From: Cricetomys ansorgei
Lineage: Eukaryota; Chordata; Mammalia; Rodentia; Nesomyidae
Direction: 5' to 3'
Length of the DNA stretch: 64,000 nt
Assembly: GCA_026225945.1 (NCBI GenBank)
Contig: JAMJFZ010000874.1
Coordinates: 1 to 64,000, forward strand
This document shows positions 57,969-64,000 of this stretch, piece by piece (the first letter of the stretch is position 1; every line of letters starts with the position of its first letter). The notes under the pieces are model-generated. The model was not told the origin of the DNA and made no database searches. It saw only the letters and a list, made by a program, of their open reading frames with translations. The position numbers and the translations under genes were made by a program.

Positions 57969-60806
57969 ATGCAGGTGAGTTTCAGGAAAGGAGTTCTTAT
58001 GTTTTCCCTGAGAAGGCCTCGGTGTTTGTCTTTCATTCATATCAGAAAGTCTGTAGCCTCTGGAAAGCCTCACCATTCCAAATGAATATGCAATTTTTTT
58101 TTTTACTCATATCTACCCTCATGGATATGTTGGTACTATTTTCATGGAGAGAAAAGGAAAATTGACAAAATATTTTGAACTCCCTTGAAAAGGAACCCAT
58201 TTCTACATGTTTGCTGAGGTGTCAAAGCCAGCACCTTTCTTTTTCTTGGGTTTTCTTGTTTTCATTTTGTTGAGGCAATGTCTCCTTTACCCAAGGCTAC
58301 CTCTCAACACACAGTGTAGCCAAGAATAACCCTGAACTTCTGAACCTCACTGCCTCTCTTGGGAAGAGCTAGATTTATATCCACTAGGTACACACCCATG
58401 CTATAGGATCCTGGATGGGAAAATCTTGTTTCACTTAGTTGATCTGATGCCTTCAAAGGTTTGAAGATAAGCTGGAGCTTTAGGGGTGATTTTCAGAGGA
58501 TTTTTAGCACTAGCATAAGAGAGGACTTTGGGAGAAAGAGAGCTGGAGAGTGGGTGAGCTCTTCTCAACATAGAGGTGCTTCTGTTGCACATCCTTCACT
58601 TCGTCAAGGGCACCTACAATATTCCCTGGAGGCTTTCCCTGCTTATACATCCCACACAGGTTCACCATGAGGTGATATTGTACCCCATGATTATTTATTC
58701 TTTTCGATATAACTATTATTTTTATTATTGTTACTACTAATAGTACTACTAACTACTATTACTGCTACATGAGCTTTCATGAATGAAAACCCGTTGTTTT
58801 TCTAATGCAGGAAGAGGCTGATTAATTCTCTCCAGGCTAAGAAACAGGGGTTCCTGTTGAATGAAACACATTGGAGTACTTACTTTATTTATGTCTCAAC
58901 AGAGACCAGCAAAGCAAGTTGAAAGTGTGCGAAAGTCCCGTGAATCCACTGTGGGATGGAGTGGCCTTCAGAAAGGACAGTGGCCCACAGGTATGCAGAG
59001 TCCAGTCTGAGGGAAAACAGAAACTTCCTTTCACATTTCTTCCTTGAGACATATGGACTTATGCAAGACCCCAGATGTGGACAGCTGGTTCAAGGATAGA
59101 CTTGTTTTCAGCAGTCCCAGGATCTGTCTTTCTCTAGAAAGATAGAGGCTCAGAGTCTTGTGAGTGAGTCCCTGGGAGGGAGGTGCTGAGAGGCTGTGGA
59201 GGGACAACACTCTCGGGTAGGTAGCTCGTGCCCTGTGATAGCCCTTTCCACGGTGAAATACATTTTCTGGAGCTGAAGACACCTTGATTGGCTGTGAGTG
59301 TCCACCTTGGTGTTAGGAGCAGATTAGATGGTACCCAGGGCTTAGAGGCAAGGCGACTGTGCATAACGTCTTGATAACTGAGTGAGGCCCCTTCAGGGAT
59401 GTCAGTGTGCAGGAGGGTTCCTAAGAAGGGTTCAGATGTGTATGGGCCTGACAGGAAAGCCTGCGACTCATCTTTCCACCTGCACCTCCCCTGCAGGTCC
59501 TTCCAGCAGCCTGTGGACTGACTTGGAAATTAGGCTCTTCCTGCAGGAGTGGGAAGCAGTTGAACAAACCATGGGATTCCCGGGCAAGAAAGTTCACAAG
59601 AAGACCAAGGCTCTTTGCCAGCGCCTCTATAAGAGGGGACTCAGGAAGAGCTGGGACAGCTGCTTCCGCCTGCTCCTGAGCCTCAAGGACCTGCACAGGA
59701 CTCTATGTGAGGAGAGGCCAGGAGTCATACCCTTGTTTTCTCCTTATGCAGAGGCGCTGTACAGGATCTTGGGCTCTAGTCCCCAGGGAAGTTGCCACTC
59801 AGGTGAGTCTCTCCTGTAATCACATCTATCATCCTCTAGAGGGCGCCACGAGCTGGCCTGTCCTCCATGAGCACAGTTATGAGTCCAAAAAATAGGGGTG
59901 CTCTTTCCCCAAGAGCCTCAGTTTTACTTAGAAGGAAAGTCTGCTTGTAAACCCTAAGAGGTTCTGAGGTCCACGTGAGTGACATCAAAGGCATTCATCC
60001 CATCCCTCTGTCCTTACAGGTCACCCGCACAGTCCATGGACAGACAGTGAAATCAGGGTCTTCCTGCTGGAGTGGGAAGTAGTGGAACAGACCATCGGCT
60101 TCCCGGGCAAGAAGAGCCACCAGAAGGCCAAGGCCCTTTGCCGACGACTCTGTCAGCGGGGCCTGCAGAAGAGCTGGGAGAGCTGCTTCCAACTGCTGCT
60201 GAGCCTGCAGGGGCTGCACAGGACTCTATGCAACCAGAGAGCAGGGCTGGAACCCTTGTTTTCCCCGTATGCAGAGGCCCTGTATAGGATCCTGGGCTAT
60301 GGTCCCCAGGGAAGCTGCGTCCCAGGTTAGTCACGGGGTAGGGAAGCCCCATTCCCCAGAGGTTCTATTGCACGCGGCTGTAAAGTCAGGCCTCCCTTTG
60401 AGCCTAACTTCCTGTATCAGCCAAGGGAACTGAACTTGGATTTGCTCAGTTTGGACTGTGACAGGCAGGCCACACCATGACTTAGCAAGATTCAGGGAGT
60501 GTGTGGGTGCCATGGCTCTGATCTCTCTGTTCCTCGTCCTTTTCAGGTCCTCTCTATGATGCTGCCGGTAACCAGCTTCTTCCCATGAACCCTCAACCTG
60601 TGATGTACCAGCCTTCAGATTATGGCAGTCTCCTTCCTTCGCCGGAGCTTTCATGGAATTCATGGCCCACGATGACCCTGCAAGATTCCATGGTTCCTCC
60701 AATGTTGCCCTGTGATGCCAGCGATTCATTGTCGGTTCCACAGCTACTTCCTGCCTCTAGCCCGGCAGGGGCTATGCTGCAGCAGCCATGGTCCACAGCT
60801 GATTAA
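57969..60806 (+). CDS. G4: intact tandem dual Myb/SANT-like domain protein, 321 aa
   Basis: Exons 57969-57974, 58903-58990, 59497-59802, 60020-60325 and 60547-60806, with phase 1 junctions and GT..AG borders (exon 4 donor GTTAGT). The predicted protein equals G1 except Val210 to Leu, between the third helix of domain 2 and its LFSPYAEALYRILG tail. Promoter, poly(A) signal and all exon lengths match G1. Two near-identical intact copies separated by a truncated and a frameshifted copy suggest an actively expanding family in which only some members stay functional. Function is inferred from the domains only. Confidence 0.82.
58240..58395 (-). repeat. Old antisense B1/B4-like SINE in intron 1 (U4)
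   Basis: Equivalent of 14118-14270. Confidence 0.5.
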
Positions 60807-60936
60807 CACCCAGATCCTCAGGGAAGACTCCCTGTTTTACATGTAGATTTTTCACCTATACTGAACCTCAGGATTGTACAGTGTTTAAGGTGTAAATGTC
60901 TTCCTCTACCTTGTAAGAGAAGATCATAAGAAATTC

Positions 60937-60942
60937 AATAAA
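60937..60942 (+). terminator. Poly(A) signal of G4
   Basis: AATAAA with an overlapping second copy. Confidence 0.85.
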
Positions 60943-63200
60943 TAAAGGTCTATGAAGCCTGTCTCTCCTGTGTTATCCTTGTCACTAGCTAAGTGGTGCC
61001 CATGAGCACAGAGGGAAAGGCCATGGGACTGGTGGAGGTGTATTCCCCCGTGACCTGGGACCCGCCTTCCATCCCCTATGTCCATCAGACTCCTGACATG
61101 CAGTCACTTCTCTCGGGACCTCACCTTCCTCTTCCATTGACAGTTGTTAGAGAAACAACATTCCGTGATTACAGCTTCTGATTGCACAGACTGCAAAGAC
61201 TGCCGGTTGAATGTGGACGCATATCTGGGTGGGAGAGTGGTTGCACTGGAACTTCACACCTGGTTCATCCAAAGCACAAAAAAGATCACAGATTTTTTTT
61301 ATTTTGATTATGGGGCAATTAACTCGGGAGGAAGTAACCTGAAGAGAGTGTTGCTGGAGAATGTCCCTCATAGTCTCAGAGTTCATCAGTAGCCAAATGT
61401 AGTTCTCAACTACAATCTGTTTTCCTCAGAATAGGTGTAGGTGTTGCTTGAGAACTGCTTCCTAGCTCCTGGATGTTGTTCTGCCATGTGTCTATTAGGT
61501 CCTCTGTTAGGGAATCTGGGGGCCAGTAGGAACCCAAAGAATTCCCACCAGCCTAGGCAATGGGTGTGACTGATTGTGAAAGGGTCCCTGTTATCTAGGG
61601 ATCTCTGGGAAACTCGTTATGTACAACAGTCCTATTTGCATTTTGGGGGTCACTGCCTGGACCCAGGATATTCCCTGGTGCCTGAGGGAGACACCTTTTG
61701 GTCATATATGGAGAAACTTACAACTCCAGATAAACAATTAGACAGGTCCCGTACTTCTCTCATACTTCTGTGTGAGAGCACCCGCATGGCTTGCATTCTA
61801 TCAGAGCAGCAGTGAGGGAAGAGCTGAACCGCTTCAGCCCTCAGAAATGAGCATTGTGGGGTGCCAAGCATACTTCTACTTCACCTCAGCTGGCAGATTG
61901 CCCCAACCTTAGTGAAAGAGAAAGGAGGATAGAAAGGAATTTTCACTGCATCTGCAGGTGTCCTTGATATAGGATGAGAGAAAGGTGGAAATCTTCACAG
62001 CCGTCTTGAGGCTGTCCCAAGCTTGTGGAGGACTAGCTGACAAGTGAGTCAGACTAGGGTCTCAGCTCACGGTCTGCAAACTCAATCTCTCCAACCTTGG
62101 TTCTTTTATGCAAGAATCAACACACTAAGGACAGGGCAACCAACTAAGGAACCACCAAACACCACCCATCCACCGAAGGCTCTCCGGCATATGGACCTCT
62201 TATACTTTAAGTTAAAGATGCCATAAACCCAAGGGACACACAGTCCCATGATCAAGTTACACATGATAAAACATCTGCACCTAACCAATCATAGCCATGG
62301 CATCATGCATTCCAAATCCAACTCAGAATCATACACCACAGCTGGGATGGGAACATAAGCCTAGTCCAGGTGCCATTTTGTGTTTTTAAAGAATCCACAA
62401 TAAGGCAAACTCCTCCCAAGTGTTCCAGTACAGCCCCCAGCTGCTGAGACAGTTTCCTGAGGTTGAGGAGCTGTGGTCTTGTTGCAGGAAGTATGTCATA
62501 AGCTGGATTGATTGACCCGAATCTCAGCCATGTCCCTGTGCTTTCTCTGCTGTCTGCTTTGGACTTGTGGACTGATGCCTCATCTGTCTCTCCTTACAGC
62601 TGGCCAGATCTGAGGCTGTGCCTACCATCAAGGCTGTGCTCTTTTTCCCATAATGCCATATTTTCTCCGTCAACTCTTCCCCGAGTAGGTTGTTTTTGGT
62701 CATTTTCTTTTCTCCAGTCCCCAAAGTGCAACTCATCGAAATTCCTTTCTCACTCTGTATCTTCTGATCATTTCTCCAAGGGAACGGGCAGTCTACCTCC
62801 ATGGACTCTCTCATTCTCAGATCACTGGGTTTCCTTCTGTTTTAAGGTAATGTAGAGTCTAAAAGTATCTCATAGATACCTCTATCATCAATAAATCTTG
62901 GTCTATATAACAGAATGGCATTCAACCTTAAATGTGAAAGGAAAACAATCTTACTGCAGCCCAGGATGATTTGTACAGATTACCCTGTCCCATTTCCTTA
63001 GGCTGGAATTTACAGTCAGTAGAAAACTCCTGGGTCAGAAGATATAACTTATATAGTGCCCACTAGCATACCAAAAAGTTACCTGAGAAGGCTGGATAGA
63101 ACCAGATTCATTAGTTCACATTAGAAGAGGACTGCTGCTTTAAAAAAATGCAAAATGAGGGTGACCTGAGATACTGCTCCCCGTTTTCATTTGTAGGATA

Positions 63201-63334
63201 CCCCTGGATAGTGACTGTAATGTCAGCCAATGCAGGGTCTTTGATCTATTCTATTTCCACTAATTCCTGTGGGCGCTTTTATCATTAACCTATTAATCCG
63301 AGCCATAAAGTTGATGGTTATCAGATCCCAATAG
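63201..63334 (+). pseudogene. env: Gammaretrovirus-like env TM remnant (U5)
   Basis: Same anchor region; a small insertion near 63245 (CTATTCTA) breaks the frame here. Confidence 0.5.
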
Positions 63335-63350
63335 ATCTCAGTCTCCAGGA

Positions 63351-63570
63351 TGAAGGACTTGACTCAGGAGAGAATCCAAGGGTTGGATGTGAGGACCAGA
63401 GCCCCCTAGTGGTGGCAGCACTGTCCTTGCCCCTCTGCTTACCTTTCATTCCTAGCTTTCCCAGAAGCCCTTTGTTTTCTGGAGACATTTAAAGAACCAA
63501 TCCAGAATTCAGATCCTGATCAATCTGAGAGATCCCTTAGACACTGCCTGTTTCCTTTCAAAGGCCCACA
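63351..63570 (+). mobile_element. Gammaretrovirus-like LTR remnant, left part (U5)
   Basis: TGAAGGAC start, interrupted by the ERVK at the same CCCACA site (63565-63570). Confidence 0.6.
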
Positions 63571-64000
63571 TGTTATGGTATGTTTAGTTGTGGATAATAA
63601 TTTAGTTAAGATTAGTCTCTTACTTGTTTACACCTCTGTGCCATCCCCAGCTTCCACCCCCCACAGGAGGTTCCCATTATTTGTTGATTGAGGGTCTGTG
63701 TGAAAACAGGAAGAAAACACCTGGGGATCGAGGGGTGGAGCAAGGAGGGAGTGGGGAGTAGGAGGTGGAGGAGGAGTAAGAGTGGAAGGACAAAGCAGAA
63801 CAGAGAGGAGGGATGGGTGAAGAGGCCTTGGAGTGAGCTCTCAGCCTAGCTGCCTGGGTATAGAATTCCCTGAGTTTTGACATGGTTTGTGATTAATAAA
63901 AAGCATTGGAAAATTCAACGTCTGGACTCTCCATTAAGCGCCATAACGTTATTTTAACACTTGGCTCATCAACGCGTGGCAAGGACACACGAGCACAAAG
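63571..64000 (+). mobile_element. ERVK provirus 5' end (U5), cut by window end
   Basis: Complete 5' LTR at 63571-63959, then 41 bases of primer-binding region and leader. Confidence 0.9.

Larger units (their letters stand above)
44915..60956 (+). repeat. Tandem unit U4 (about 16.04 kb), near-twin of U1
   Basis: Provirus, flanks and gene match U1 with only scattered differences. Confidence 0.93.
60957..64000 (+). repeat. Start of tandem unit U5, cut by window end, mosaic
   Basis: The first 0.8 kb or so follows U4. From about 61.8-61.9 kb the sequence follows the U3 type instead, including the TGTTATGG LTR start. The flank to about 62.9 kb shows no recognised gene. Confidence 0.9.

Overview
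This window is nuclear DNA from a rodent, almost certainly a mouse-type genome. It has spliced genes with GT..AG introns, AATAAA poly(A) signals, antisense B1-type and B4-like SINEs, and class II (ERVK/betaretrovirus-like) and gammaretrovirus-like endogenous retroviruses. There are no prokaryotic operons or CRISPR arrays. I cannot assign a chromosome or an official gene name from sequence alone.

The window is a head-to-tail array of one large repeat, cut at both ends. With each unit starting just after the gene's poly(A) signal, the units are U1 781-16831 (about 16.05 kb), U2 16832-28811 (about 11.98 kb), U3 28812-44914 (about 16.1 kb), U4 44915-60956 (about 16.04 kb) and the start of U5 (60957-64000). 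The first 780 bases are the end of the preceding unit. Each full unit runs in the same order: an unclassified flank; a gammaretrovirus-like env remnant and LTR; in U1, U3, U4 and U5 an ERVK provirus inserted inside that LTR; a long flank with a CT-rich microsatellite; a decayed inverted copy of one gene exon; SINEs; and one plus-strand gene with a TATA box, five coding exons and a poly(A) signal.

The gene encodes a predicted 321-residue protein with two tandem Myb/SANT-like (trihelix-type) DNA-binding domains and an 85-residue proline- and serine-rich tail. Each domain is encoded by its own 306-nt, phase 1-1 exon, so the protein arose by exon duplication. Of the five copies touched, G1 (13842-16681) and G4 (57969-60806) are intact and differ by one residue. 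G2 (25822-28430) loses its tail to a 4-bp insertion. G3 (41913-44546) is frameshifted in exon 4. G0 (1-630) is cut by the window edge and carries clustered single-base insertions.

The ERVK proviruses (about 5.17 kb, 6-bp target duplication CCCACA) keep recognisable gag, protease and a small piece of pol, with most of pol missing. U2 has the empty target site, so its lineage split off before the insertion; U2 carries two solitary LTRs of its own instead. Patchwork similarity between units points to unequal crossing-over and gene conversion. In G2, exon 4 is much closer to the other copies than are the neighbouring exon 3 and introns.

The most interesting features are the amplified dual-domain gene family, the hidden inverted exon relic repeated in every unit, and the paired occupied and empty retroviral sites that order the duplications.
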